Origin: Macrobrachium rosenbergii
Taxonomy: Eukaryota > Arthropoda > Malacostraca > Decapoda > Palaemonidae
Assembly: GCF_040412425.1 (NCBI RefSeq)
Contig: NC_089743.1
Location: forward strand, 81,602,471-81,666,470
Reading direction: 5' to 3'
Length of the DNA stretch: 64,000 bases
The notes under the pieces are model-generated. The model saw only the letters and a program-made list of their open reading frames with translations, did no database searches and was not told where the DNA came from. Positions 1 through 12,410 of this stretch are shown here, piece by piece; position 1 is the first letter of the stretch, and the number at the start of each line of letters is the position of its first letter. The position numbers and the translations under genes were made by a program.

Positions 1-23
1 GGAGTATAGTGTAAAATCAGTCT

Positions 24-26
<3 letters not shown>

Positions 27-58
<32 letters not shown>
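27..58. repeat. (TC)n microsatellite
   Basis: Uninterrupted TC dinucleotide tract at the left edge of the window. The next 120 bases are ordinary A+T-rich DNA with no feature I can name. Confidence 0.97.
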
Positions 59-60
<2 letters not shown>

Positions 61-183
61 CATTTCGAAACACTTTTCTTCTAAGAACAAGGTATAAGCG
101 CGTTTCAAACGAAGAATAGCGATCGAAGTCGCAATTCAATAGAAAATGCTAAAAAAACGAAGGACGGTGATTAATACCTAATC

Positions 184-187
<4 letters not shown>

Positions 188-234
<47 letters not shown>
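188..234. repeat. (GA)n microsatellite
   Basis: Pure GA tract. The Arg-Glu reading frame through it is an artefact of the dinucleotide. Confidence 0.97.
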
Positions 235-237
<3 letters not shown>

Positions 238-320
238 TGCCAAACATAAGAGCTATAGATCTATTGCAGCGCCAAGGAAAGAACAAAATGGCCGACGTGA
301 CCCGACCCAGCGCTGCTTTT

Positions 321-360
321 ACACACACGCACACGGACACGCACACACACACACATACAC
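321..360. repeat. Imperfect (CA)n microsatellite
   Basis: CA-rich tract interrupted by CG and GG dinucleotides. The following 240 bases to the C-rich block at 605 are unique sequence without a recognisable gene. Confidence 0.9.
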
Positions 361-604
361 GTTCTGTTTCTTGTCTAGCCGAAACTCGATGTTGAGTCGA
401 TAATCTAAAAATACACCTGGCGCAAAATCAAAGGAAAAACCGAACTTAAAACGTTTGCTTCGAGAAGTGAAACACGGGTAAAAGACGAAAGGGCCACAAA
501 GGCGCAACATAATAATGAGACCGAAATAACATGGACTCGTGAGGTTTTACGACTGGAGGCCGCTGTTAGAAAATGCGCCCCCTTGCTTTAATTTACTAAA
601 GGAA

Positions 605-660
605 ACGACCGCCCCCTCCCCTTCCTTGCCCACACCCCTCTCCTCTCCCCTCCCCCCTGC
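605..660 (-). other. C-rich block, G-quadruplex-capable on the minus strand
   Basis: The plus strand is almost only C and T, with several runs of four or more C. The minus strand therefore has at least four G-runs of 3-6 separated by short purine loops, the pattern expected of a G-quadruplex. This is a composition-based call. Confidence 0.5.
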
Positions 661-784
661 ATAGCAAGCAATAAAAGAAGAGAGGGAGAAAATTTTACTT
701 CAATTTGAAATTCGCTTTACAACGTCGTTCTTTCGAATGCCACAGTGCAGAAAGGAACCGCTCGAAGGCATTTCATCAAAATTG

Positions 785-876
785 ATGGAGAGACAGAGAG
801 AGAGAGAGAGAATGAGAGAGATGAGGAAGAGGAGGAGTAGGAGAAGGAGGAGCTCGAGGGAGAAGGAAGCCATTGT
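785..876. repeat. Purine-rich (GA/GGA)n stretch
   Basis: Imperfect GA and GGA repeats give an almost pyrimidine-free plus strand. Open frames on both strands here are low-complexity (Arg/Glu or Ser) and are not treated as genes. Confidence 0.85.
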
Positions 877-1065
877 AGGTAGTCTTTCAACAACCTCTTA
901 CATTTGGCATCCACTGCCAAAGAGTCTTTCAGAATTATCTTGCTACTGGCACCATGACGCTGGCATCCCCAATCCCACCTCCTCCCGTTGCACCCGTAAG
1001 CCAGTCTTGCCAAGAGAGAAATAACGTTTGCAATACTGAACATCCTTGTTTACGCCGCAATATTG

Positions 1066-1067
<2 letters not shown>

Positions 1068-1127
<60 letters not shown>
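1068..1127. repeat. (TC)n microsatellite
   Basis: About 30 uninterrupted TC units. The 500 bases after it, to the (TA)n at 1644, are A+T-rich with a purine-rich patch at about 1480-1550 and no gene I can support. Confidence 0.97.
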
Positions 1128-1131
<4 letters not shown>

Positions 1132-1640
1132 ACAATGATATAATGAATAAAGGAAACCAATTAATCTACTTAGCTTCCCCCAATTAGGGGTTGTATATTA
1201 AATATGCATGATGGAGGTGTGTGTATAATAATGCCAACTTCGGATATAAAATCAAAAACATAAATCAAATGTTTCTACGTCATCAAAATATTTCCACTGT
1301 GAACACATGAACGTATACAGAAAATTGTAAAACTGTTATGAACAGGAACAGACGCGGATGCAAATAAAAATGATAAAACAAAAGACCTAAGAAAAGGAGG
1401 AAAAATAAAAAGAGGAGGCAGCAGGAACAAGAGACAAACATCGAATAACATTTAATTAAAGAGTTTTACCGCAAGGAATGTTCAGGGGAAGTGGGGAGGG
1501 AGACTAGGATGAGAGAGGAGGGGAGGGCAGGTCACAAGAACGTAAAACAGAAAGAGGAATTTTTAAGGGAGTCAGTGGGATGATCACTGCCAACTCCCAA
1601 AGTAAAGTCCTTTCCCAATATAAAGATTAGGCTAATAAAA

Positions 1641-1643
<3 letters not shown>

Positions 1644-1700
<57 letters not shown>
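1644..1700. repeat. (TA)n microsatellite
   Basis: Uninterrupted TA tract followed by a short degenerate tail. Confidence 0.97.
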
Positions 1701-1705
<5 letters not shown>

Positions 1706-1790
1706 CTGTATATGTGTATATATATACAGGCAAAACAACTAATGCAATTCAGTAAGTTATATTTGGTTTCTACATTCAACAAACCCTGCT

Positions 1791-1792
<2 letters not shown>

Positions 1793-1843
<51 letters not shown>

Positions 1844-1867
1844 CGAGAGAGAGAGAGAGAGAGAGAG
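1793..1867. repeat. (GA)n microsatellite
   Basis: GA tract with two CGAGAG interruptions in its second half. Confidence 0.97.
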
Positions 1868-2010
1868 TATTAAAAAAAATAAATATTTATGTAGATAATA
1901 ACGGAAACACATCTGCATCCTCTCCTTATCAGAGTGCAAACAACTACCTTCCGGGTCAGCAAAACCAAATGAATACATTTCTTTCGAAGTTTCTCTCAAA
2001 ATACCCCAAG

Positions 2011-2800
2011 ATGAGTTTAAGTGCACCTGGATAAGCAAAACTGAGTTTGAGTGTAGTATACGTAAAATTGAGTTTAAGTGCATCTATAGGTAAAATTGAG
2101 TTTAAGTGCATCTATGGGTAAAATTGAGTTTAAGTGCATCTATAAGTAAAACTGAGTTTAAGTGCACCTATAGGTAAAATTGAGTTTAAGTGCATCTATA
2201 GGTAAAACTGAGTTTAAGTGCATCTATAAGTAAAACTGAGTTTGAGTGAGTTTGAGTGCATCTATACGTAAAATTGAGTTTAAGTGCATCTATAGGTAAA
2301 ATTGAGTTTAGGTGCATCTATAGGTAAAATGGAGTTTAAGTGCATCTACAGGTAAAATGGAGTTTAAGTGCATCTATAAGTAGAACTGAGTTTAAGTGCA
2401 CCTCTAGGTAAAACTGAGCTTAGTGCATCTATAGGTAAAATGGAGTTTGTGCATCTATAGGTAAAATTGAGTTTATGTGCATCTATAGATAAAATTGAGT
2501 TGAAGTGCATATATAGGTAAAATTGAGTTTAAGTGTATCTATAGGTAAAACTGAGTTTAAGTGCATCTATAAGTAAAATTAAGTTTAAGTGCATCTATAA
2601 ATAAAATTAAGTTCAAGTGCATCTATAGGTAAAATTAAGTTTAAGTGCATCTATAGGGAAAATTAAGTTTAAGTGCATCTATAAATAAAATTAAGTTCAA
2701 GTGCATCTATAGGTAAAATTAAGTTTAAGTGCATCTATAAATAAAATTAAGTTCAAGTGCATCTATAGGTAAAATTAAGTTTAAGTGCATCTATAACAGG
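2011..2800. repeat. 28-bp minisatellite array
   Basis: Tandem array of about 27 copies of a 28-bp unit whose core is GAGTTTAAGTGCATCTATAG followed by GTAAAATT. Copies differ by point changes, and a few have small indels (for example near 2235 and 2440). From about 2580 to 2790 two variants alternate (TTTAAG with TATAAATA, then TTCAAG with TATAGGTA), so the right part has a 56-bp higher-order period. Degenerate related words continue to about 2920. No open frame spans the array. Confidence 0.95.
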
Positions 2801-2996
2801 TCAAGACAAACGGAGTTCTAGTGCACCTCGGTGAGGACAAGGTAAAGTGTATCTGGGTCAGGTCAAGGTGAGTACACGTTCACTTGTATCAGGTCAATTT
2901 GAGTGCAAGTGAACCTGGGCCACGTTCTTCTCATCTGCTCAGTAATTTGATCATTATCAACTGTAAAATGCAAAGAGGTAAATGATAAGAAAAAAT

Positions 2997-3007
2997 TATT
3001 ATTATTA

Positions 3008-3048
<41 letters not shown>
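2997..3048. repeat. (ATT)n microsatellite
   Basis: ATT trinucleotide tract with one early interruption. Confidence 0.95.
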
Positions 3049-3920
3049 CGTAATGTCTCCGGAACCCTAAACTTATTACTCACCGATAACAACTTTGTTA
3101 TCATAGTAAGAATATCAAGCATGACATTTATAGAAAATGTCATTCTACTTTCTATCAATAATAATGGATGGTATATTGACAACAAATGTAATAATGTCAG
3201 TGAACAGAAAGACATAATTAAACTGACCAAATCTTAACAATAAAAGCATACAAACGATATCACAATACTGTGAGAATAAAAAAACCGATTCTTGCAGTTA
3301 CCAACAAATTCCACAAAACGAAAAAACATATGAAAACATAAGACAAAACAAAACAAGACAGGGAACACAGGCTGAGTACGAACGTTATACAAAGAAGTAC
3401 CTGTGGCTCTGAGACAAAAGGTCACTGCGGAAATCCATACATAGTCATGCAAGAGAACCCAATATGTAAGCAGAGCACAGGCTAATGTGAACGATAGATA
3501 GCCACTTAGGTAATTCGTGTTTTGCGTCTCTAGAAATCCCACAGGTATCCTGTCAGAAATTTGGTCGTTTTCCTCCAACAAGTTCAGAACTCTCCCCTTT
3601 GAAAGCACTAATCGTTGCCTTTTTATATGCTAGCTGCTACGTCATGAGGAAACCTAAGATTTCAAACCTCGGGCAAGGCGGTCAGCATAGTCATCCAGAG
3701 ATCCACGTAGATCTAAATGGATATTTGGTTATCCAAAAATCAGCATAATTTACATTTTCTTTCGCGAATTCAACGATGCGATGAACCAGTGCTATCCAAA
3801 TATTGTGCCATCATTCAATTTTTCTTTCACACACGGCAGGAAGTTGCCAATTGTCATGCCTTTAAATATATAGCACTGATGAAATTAATGAAACAATAAA
3901 AGAAATCCGAGTTCCAGATC
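3049..3920. other. Unique A+T-rich stretch, no gene seen
   Basis: A 124-codon minus-strand frame ending near 3234 has no recognisable motif and no clear coding composition. I regard it as chance. Confidence 0.6.
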
Positions 3921-3957
3921 AAGAGTTGGATCCAGACCAAAATATGGTGATTTTACA

Positions 3958-4046
<89 letters not shown>

Positions 4047-4084
4047 AAATCACCGGTGATATTTTGGTGTGGATCAAACTCTTT
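3921..4084. repeat. Palindrome with (TCTA)n/(TA)n core
   Basis: The left arm (3921-3955) and right arm (4045-4084) are inverted copies over about 35 bases. The right arm differs by a few substitutions and a 4-bp insertion that creates the self-palindrome ATCACCGGTGAT (4049-4060). The loop is TCTA repeats followed by TA repeats. The layout fits a foldback or MITE-like hairpin whose centre became a microsatellite, or a cruciform-prone site. I see no target-site duplication. Confidence 0.85.
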
Positions 4085-4785
<701 letters not shown>

Positions 4786-4891
4786 GAATGTACACATTCT
4801 TGGATAAAATACATTACTACAATTACCATCCCTTATAAAGTATACATACATATATATATGTATACATATACATATACATACAGTATATACA

Positions 4892-4892
<1 letters not shown>

Positions 4893-4975
<83 letters not shown>
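4893..4975. repeat. (TA)n microsatellite
   Basis: Long TA tract preceded by degenerate TACATA repeats from about 4845. Confidence 0.97.
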
Positions 4976-4983
<8 letters not shown>

Positions 4984-5114
4984 TACATAAGGTAATGCAC
5001 CAATATGAATGAAACAAAAGAACACAGTAGTGTTATAGTCAGATTTTTATTTTATGTGCTGACGTAAGAACATGACACATAAAAATACGTTTCCAAATGA
5101 CGTGAACCAAACGC

Positions 5115-5290
5115 AGCGTGTATATGCGTGTGTATATACATACATACACACACACACGAGCGAGTGTTTGCACCATCAGGGACAAAATCCTTGGCCAGAA
5201 CAAGGTGCCAACCACCACACAAGAAGCTACTTTCTTCCAGGTGCCCACAAATCACACACACACACACACACACGCACACACACACACTCA
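5115..5290. repeat. Interrupted (CA)n/(TG)n region
   Basis: Two CA-rich tracts (about 5130-5160 and 5255-5288) are separated by about 90 bases of unique DNA. Frames across both strands here contain His-Thr or Val-Cys runs from the dinucleotide and are not genes. Confidence 0.85.
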
Positions 5291-5487
5291 TCCTATATAC
5301 GGTTTAGCAAGGCAACGCACGAAGAATCCTTAAGAAATCATATACAGAAGCTGGGCGGCATTAAGGCCATATTTCTTTGTCCGACTCTGTTGCAAGGGAC
5401 ATTCACAATGACGGGCTGGGTTTCGAAAATCTCCTTCGCGGTCTAATTAAATGTTGCGACAGATAACAGATCGTGTCGATGGCGGGG

Positions 5488-5514
5488 AAAAAAAAAGGAG
5501 AGAGAGAGAGAGAA

Positions 5515-5548
<34 letters not shown>
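5488..5548. repeat. Purine tract (A)n/(GA)n
   Basis: GA repeats interrupted by poly-A runs. The 275 bases that follow, up to the minisatellite at 5822, are unique and mixed in composition, with no gene I can identify. Confidence 0.9.
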
Positions 5549-5821
5549 TACCTCGTGTGCCGATGGGAACATTGGCTCACGCAGGCAATGACGTGGAAGA
5601 CGCCTAGTTCTGTTCACATAAGGTGTGGGCGTAATCAGAGCAGGTGTCTTGGGTACCAACTAGATATTAATTGGCCCAGTTCCATGCCATGATATCGGGG
5701 ATGGCGCCGTACTGGTTCGGATTACCAATGGCGGATGAAAGTCCTATATACGAGAAGACGGCACTTATCGAAATTTTCCTTATCCAAACACAAACACATC
5801 ACCGTGGTTCAGTTAGAAAGA

Positions 5822-6236
5822 AAATACGGGCGATATTATCAATTACCTTTAGTTAAAGAGAAAACTCGGTAGATATCAATTACCTTCAGTTAAGAAAAAA
5901 TACGGTAGATATTATCAATTGCCTTTAGTTAAAAATAAAATTCGGTAGATATCAATTACCCTCAGTTAGAGAAAAAAATACGGCCGATATTACCAATTAC
6001 CTTTAGTTAAAAAGAAAAGTTGGTAGATATCAATTACCTTCAGTTAAGAAAAAATACGGTAGATATTATCAATTACCTTCTGTTAAAAAGAAAATTAGGT
6101 AGATGTCAATTACCTTCACCTATAAAAAAATACGGCCGAATTTATCAATTACCTTCAGTTAAAAAGAAAATTCGGTAGATATCAATTACCTTCAGATACA
6201 AAAAATACGGTAGATATTATCAATTACCTTCAGTTA
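5822..6236. repeat. Dimeric minisatellite, 76-bp period
   Basis: Two related subunits alternate: a 41-bp form with GATATTATCAATTACC and a 35-bp form with GATATCAATTACC that lacks the internal ATT. Successive starts of the long subunit are at about 5825, 5901, 5979, 6055, 6131 and 6206, giving spacings of 75-78. The unit of amplification is therefore the 76-bp dimer, present in about 5.5 copies. Confidence 0.93.
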
Positions 6237-6275
6237 AATTACAAAACATGAAGGATGCCAGTTTAAAGGCATGAA

Positions 6276-6277
<2 letters not shown>

Positions 6278-6321
<44 letters not shown>
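6278..6321. repeat. (GA)n microsatellite
   Basis: Pure GA tract close to the right end of the dimeric minisatellite. Confidence 0.97.
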
Positions 6322-6326
<5 letters not shown>

Positions 6327-6938
6327 AGTGAGTGATTAGACAACGATTTCGAAACTTTAGAGAGCTTGTGGTCAATTACGTTACAACGAAAGGGGAATAA
6401 ATTGGTGCCTCATTTAAGGGAGCCTTTTACTCTTTCCGTTAGAGTAGTTGCGTTTCACGTTTTTTCTAGCAAATAAATTGACTGATTACAGAACAGCAAA
6501 TTCTCCCACCACCACCCCCACCCCACCACCGTCTCTCTATCTCTCTCTCGCAAATGAAGTCTATACATCTAATGAGGAACGCCAAAATTGGAATATCAAG
6601 AAGAACACGCAAGCAACTATGGGTATTTTGGCATTGCACTTTCCTTTTCATCTGAAAAACAAAGTGCGTATGCTGTCAACTTTCCAAAACGCGCTAAACT
6701 AAACTGGGTGAAAGAGGAGGTCGATTTTTTAAAAATTGATCAAGCGTGTTTTCCATTTAATCATTGGGCAGAAACGACAGAATTCGAGGATTCTAGATGA
6801 TCCGTTTTTTGAGAGCAATCCTGTTGGAACAGAGAAACAATAATATACAACATTTACAAGACAGCAGGATCAGTTTATACATTTGCAAGAAAAAGATGTA
6901 AACCTTGGACCAACCCTCCTATACTTGTGTGCGTGTGT

Positions 6939-6940
<2 letters not shown>
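6322..6940. other. Unique stretch, no gene seen
   Basis: Contains a short C-rich and TC patch (about 6505-6550). Short open frames overlap each other on both strands, and none has a recognisable motif. Confidence 0.6.

Positions 6941-7031
<91 letters not shown>
6941..7031. repeat. (TA)n microsatellite
   Basis: About 45 uninterrupted TA units. Confidence 0.97.
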
Positions 7032-7034
<3 letters not shown>

Positions 7035-8135
7035 GGACATAAGCGTCCAATGAAGAAACCTTGCAACTCAAAATGCAGGGGCAGAACTTACGGTTAGGAC
7101 CACAAGAATTCGCCAATTGCGGGTAAGCGAGAATATCAAGTATAGCCTTTCCGCAATGAATTCGGTAACGTGCTCTGGAAATTCTTTCGCCACTCAAACT
7201 GTGTATACTTATTGCCTATGAAGCAATATATATCCCAGCATGTATAAAGTTCAAGGCATTTATGAGGTGTATATCTAGTAGCACAGTTGTGCAGATTATC
7301 TTTAAAATTGTGAATGGTGTGGTCAGTGTTGCGACTAATTTTAACAGATATAAAAGGTAAATATAATCCTCAGCACCAGTTCAGTTATTATTTTGTTTGA
7401 CGCAGTTACAAATATCATACTCTTAGAAAACTTTTGTACTCCAACTATTACACACGATTAAAACCTGTACTTGCTATTGAAAGGATTATTTTTAAAATGC
7501 AGCCTAATATCTATACCATGATGCAATTATTATCATGCTTAATCAGATGCTTGAAAGCCTATGAAAAACATAATAATCATACCATTGAAAGTAGTGTGTG
7601 CTCTTAGACAATATGACTTATGAATGCTCTTTATTCGTAAATGGTCTATAGGTTTCAACGATGAGGTTTGTTCACAGAGAATGCTATCATCGCTATGATC
7701 ATCGTCATCAATACCATTTTTAGAATTAAAATCTTGTCACCACAGTAGAAAACAATTATTCCTGAAACTATTACAAACACTTGTTTTCTCCTTCAAGACG
7801 ATTACCTTTGCTATCTTCCCACTATCTCTTAATGCCCGTTTTCCTCTCCGAGAACTTTCTCGTAACACATGACAATAGAAAAAGAAAATATGAAAACGAA
7901 GGAGCAATCTAACGTTGGTTCTAAAACCTAGCAGGGAGTGATGGATGCGTTCGTGACAAGAGGCGAGGAGACATTACAGAATAAAGGAAAGCAAAGCGAA
8001 AAATATAATCTACTCGGGAGCACAGGGAAAGAAACCGCACGCACTGACGGCTGAGCACCGACGTTTAAAGGGCGATATGGTGGACCTACGGGTGTTACGA
8101 GGCCGTGCATGAGGTGCAGAGTGACCCTGCCTCAC

Positions 8136-8139
<4 letters not shown>
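7032..8139. other. Unique stretch, no gene seen
   Basis: More than 1 kb of A+T-rich single-copy-looking DNA without long frames, tandem structure or recognised dispersed elements. Confidence 0.6.

Positions 8140-8199
<60 letters not shown>
8140..8199. repeat. (GA)n microsatellite
   Basis: Pure GA tract of about 30 units. Confidence 0.97.
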
Positions 8200-8201
<2 letters not shown>

Positions 8202-9156
8202 CTTAAGACAATAATAGCGAATTTCGGTAACAGACTTCGCAGTGCAAATTATATATGTGGTCTCTACGAGACTAATATGAAGCTTATCTTAAACCATTAT
8301 TGTTACTAGTCGAAAAAGGCTAGATTCGAGGTGACTGCAAACGGAAAAGACTTACCGAGAGATACGTCAGATATCGGCAAAACCATGCAACAGGTCACAG
8401 ATGAAAAGCAGAATTGATTGACTGATTGTGGATTATCTGGCGTCACAACTACCAGGGTCACTGACGCCGATGAAAAGCAGAAGGTGTGTAAGCCGGAAAG
8501 ATCGGACTCTGAGAAAAATCATTAGGTACCGGGAAGAATGTACATGTAGAATGCTGGGACATGAACAAGAGTAATTTTTAGATAAAAGGTACAAAGACCT
8601 TAGAGATAATGAAAGGAGGGAAATAATCAGGTATTTTTGTTAATATGACCTTGTTTCTGACTATCAAACTCAATGACCGATGATAATATAATATATCTTA
8701 AGTTCCCGACATGGCGAGACTAAACATTCAATAAATATAAGTGATTTCATGACTGGGAAACTGAGACAGGAAGTCGGATTTTACATGCTTGAGAGCCTGA
8801 GGGCTACTTCGCACGTAATCGTCTTCAATAATGACCGTTTGCTAACGAATTATTACTAGGGAGTAGAAGTCCAGTCATCAAAGTTAAAAATGACAGCTTT
8901 ACCCGAAAAGAGGGGAATCATCAACATCGGAATCATGCGAGATAATTTCGGGAAGAGGGCCTGCGACATTTGCAGCGGCGTCAAATAGGATCGAAATACA
9001 TGGGTGAATGTATACCTCTTGTCCGACAGTTTTGGATAAAAGAATGAATTTTGTTATGCAAAAATATACCAATCTATACATCTCTCTTGCCCCTATCAGA
9101 TTATTCATCCGTCTCCACTTTAACGGATAAATGTCAAGCTGATTACACACAAAACA

Positions 9157-9160
<4 letters not shown>
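8200..9160. other. Mostly unique stretch
   Basis: No gene recognised. The word GATGAAAAGCAGAA occurs twice (near 8400 and 8470) around a segment containing TGATTGTGGATTATCTGGCGTC. I recall similar segments as dispersed repeats in decapods, but cannot define ends or a family. Confidence 0.4.
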
Positions 9161-9222
<62 letters not shown>

Positions 9223-9268
9223 ATATTATATAATATATAATATATATATATATATTGTATAATATATA

Positions 9269-9318
<50 letters not shown>

Positions 9319-9345
9319 TATATATTATATATAAATATATACAAT
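9160..9345. repeat. (TA)n and AATATAT repeats forming a palindrome
   Basis: A TA tract (9160-9217) is followed by AATATAT/TATATAA repeats whose left part (from about 9218) and right part (to about 9345) are inverted copies. The block can fold into a long A+T hairpin. Confidence 0.85.
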
Positions 9346-9640
9346 AATGCGTATGCTTGTATGTATAGGAGGCTACTGAAGAACAAGATTTACGCTCAAA
9401 AGGAGTCCACAAATCTCAGACACAGCATATTTATGAATGGTAATACCAACACGACATACACATAACACACGAATAAACAAGCAGAATAAACTGCGCAGAG
9501 TCGCAAATTCCCACACAAACGCAGGCAGTCATAATAAGGGACGCAGAGGAATCTAACAACTTCGTCTTTATCGCCACACTAAATCTTTGCAGAAGTCGCC
9601 TGTGCTTACTCACTCAGACCCATCTCACCACCACCAGCTG

Positions 9641-9641
<1 letters not shown>
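9346..9641. other. Unique stretch, no gene seen
   Basis: About 300 bases with no element recognised. It ends at the (GA)n of the inverted minisatellite complex. Confidence 0.55.
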
Positions 9642-9687
<46 letters not shown>

Positions 9688-9761
9688 TTTCTTGGAAGTG
9701 ACAAAAATATGTAAGTAGTAAACAGAGAGTAAAACATTTTTCCTAAAAGGATGCCTACAAA

Positions 9762-9830
<69 letters not shown>

Positions 9831-9901
9831 TTTCTTGGAAGTGACAAAAGTGTAAGTAGTAAACAGAGAATAAAACATTTTTCCTAAAAGGATGCCTACA
9901 A

Positions 9902-9980
<79 letters not shown>

Positions 9981-10097
9981 TTTCTTAAGTGACAAACGTG
10001 TAAGTAGTAAATAGAGAATAAAACATTCTTCCTAAAAGTTACCTACAAATATGTGTGTGTGTGAGAGAGAGGTGACAAAGAGAGAGAGAGAGAGAGT

Positions 10098-10133
<36 letters not shown>

Positions 10134-10257
10134 TTTCTCTGGAAAACATTTTTTTCCTAAAGGATGCCTACAAAGAGAGAGAGAGATTTTCTTGGCAGTG
10201 ACAAACGTGTAGTAGTAAACAGAGAATAAAACATTCTTCCTAAAAAGGATGCCCAAA

Positions 10258-10300
<43 letters not shown>
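9642..10300 (+). repeat. Compound minisatellite: ~80-bp unit separated by (GA)n, forward half
   Basis: Five units, three full and two partial or variant, begin AATTTTTCTTGGAAGTGACA and end near GGATGCCTACAAATATG. They start at about 9685, 9828, 9977, 10130 and 10187 and are separated by (GA)n tracts of variable length. Frames through this block are Ser-Leu runs with short unit-encoded segments and are not genes. The same unit occurs in the opposite orientation at 10546-10995. Confidence 0.92.
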
Positions 10301-10301
<1 letters not shown>

Positions 10302-10535
10302 TTCCCAGGTATCTCCGCAGCCGCCACAGGCGTAAAAGACTATTAAGGGGCTGTTATGGGAAACCAACACCATACGATCTTCTACAACAACTATATCAAC
10401 AAACGACTGCCTCGGATGTAAAAGATCGCTATCATAACTTCGAATATTAATTGGAACTGTCGACGCATTTGGCATCGAATAGGAAGGTTCTCCATTAAGA
10501 TACCTTAATTACAGTAATCTTTTCCCCGTTCGCCT

Positions 10536-10545
<10 letters not shown>
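10301..10545. other. Spacer between the inverted minisatellite halves
   Basis: Unique sequence ending in a run of 12-13 C at about 10535-10547. No gene seen. Confidence 0.6.
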
Positions 10546-10566
<21 letters not shown>

Positions 10567-10758
10567 ACACACAAACACAAACACATATATGAAGGCCTTC
10601 TGATAGGAAAAGTATTCAGCCTCTTTCCTACTCATACGTTTATTACGTCTATGAAAAAAAAATTTTTTTCTCTCTCTCTCACATACATATTTATAGACCT
10701 ACTTCTAGGAAAGAAAATCCAATCTTTGTTTGCTACTTACACGTTTGTCACTTCCATG

Positions 10759-10837
<79 letters not shown>

Positions 10838-10912
10838 AATATTTGTAGGTCTTCATCTAGGAAAGACAATTCAATCTGTTTGCTGCTTACACGTAAGTCA
10901 CTTCCATGAAAC

Positions 10913-10963
<51 letters not shown>

Positions 10964-10995
10964 CACAGATATCCAGGGGTCTACAATCTAAGCCG
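10546..10995 (-). repeat. Compound minisatellite: ~80-bp unit separated by (TC)n, inverted half
   Basis: Three units in reverse orientation (about 10585-10665, 10686-10763 and 10838-10914) and a short fourth (to about 10995) are separated by (TC)n tracts. They match the forward units through ATATTTGTAGG, TAGGAAAGA, GCTTACACGT and GTCACTTCCATGAAA. With 9642-10300 this forms a roughly 1.35-kb imperfect inverted repeat around a 245-bp spacer. Confidence 0.88.
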
Positions 10996-11618
10996 CATGT
11001 AACTTCATAATGTCCCAAGTTACTAATGTGTAACCGAATACACTCCAGCCAAATCAAGCGATTTAAAATGTTTCATCCATGTTCAGTCTATGAATAAATG
11101 TCCTACTTATATTGCTGTAAGCCTTTCTACTTCATAAATAGACAAAAATACCTTTAAGAAATTTGGCACCGAAGAAAGCTTTATAATTGAAGTCAGTGCT
11201 TGGATCACACGGAAGGCAATAGCTGATTTCCGCCTTTGACGACCATTGTTATAAATCTTACTAAAATGTCATGAGATTTCGTAAACTAAAATTTGTAAAC
11301 TAAAATCCTTACTAAAATCTCGCATTACATCCTTACAATGACACCACTTTCAACAATTATTCACGTTCACGGCTTGGAATTTTATGATGCATTTTACGCC
11401 CTTGCTTCAAGGAAGGATCCTATAAAACGCTTAACGAAACTAAATAGCAAGAAAAATATCCCTTCCCTTTACAGTACCTACCGCACCCGCATCAAGGTTT
11501 ATTAAGAGGACATCACAATATATTTAGCTATTACAGAGATTTTTCAAGAAACTTATTTCATATCTGATTTCCTGCTCTGTTCATAGTTAATTCTCTTTGC
11601 TTTTCTGTGGCATTTGTT

Positions 11619-11622
<4 letters not shown>
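10996..11622. other. Unique stretch, no gene seen
   Basis: A+T-rich sequence without repeats or recognised coding segments. Confidence 0.6.
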
Positions 11623-11685
<63 letters not shown>

Positions 11686-11754
11686 CATATACTTATATAT
11701 ATATATATATATATGTATATATTATTATATATATATATATATATATTACATATA

Positions 11755-11812
<58 letters not shown>

Positions 11813-11820
11813 ATATAGGA
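11623..11820. repeat. Compound (TC)n-(TA)n microsatellite
   Basis: A TC tract (11623-11664) passes into TA repeats broken by TACATA, TGTATA and ATTATA interruptions. Confidence 0.95.
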
Positions 11821-12366
11821 TAGAGATGGATGGATGGATGATTTATTAGGGTAAAAGAGATAGATATAGACTGGAATATTCTGTAGCGAAAGACTGTCGG
11901 AAAGAGGCATATTTTTACACAGAATATATTTATCCTACAAACATTAGGCATAAAAATTTTGTATTCAACCTGAAATTTCATAATTACGCTATAAAAATAA
12001 ATTATAATTCTTCAAAAAAATGTCTATTCACTCCTTAGACACAAACAAAAAAAAAGAAACATTCTGCTGAATCCAGACTTGTTATTCTACGTAAAAGACA
12101 AAATACACACGAAGTTATACACGTACACACACATACACAGCTAACAAGGCTGAATAAAAATAAACATTTGTCTGTTATGATCATATAAGTGGCCTCATCA
12201 AACAAGAAATGAAAAAGGTTGAAATCTCATAAGCTGATGGAAGACAACAAAACCATTAGACAAAAAGCATTTATCATAAGCTTTATCAGAAAGCAGAATC
12301 TGCCAAATACACGGTGAATAATACAAGTACCACGTTGTACGTATGTGAGTTCGGTATAATGAGAGA

Positions 12367-12370
<4 letters not shown>
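11821..12370. other. Unique stretch, no gene seen
   Basis: A+T-rich, with a short GGAT repeat at 11825-11840 and a short CA-rich patch at about 12120-12140. Confidence 0.55.

Positions 12371-12409
<39 letters not shown>
12371..12409. repeat. (GA)n microsatellite
   Basis: Pure GA tract. Confidence 0.96.

Positions 12410-12410
<1 letters not shown>

Noticed and set aside
2011..2800. CRISPR-like array
   Set aside because: Units are directly adjacent with no unique spacers, no cas genes are present, and the DNA is eukaryotic. The same applies to the arrays at 5822-6236, 14951-16680 and 62927-64000.
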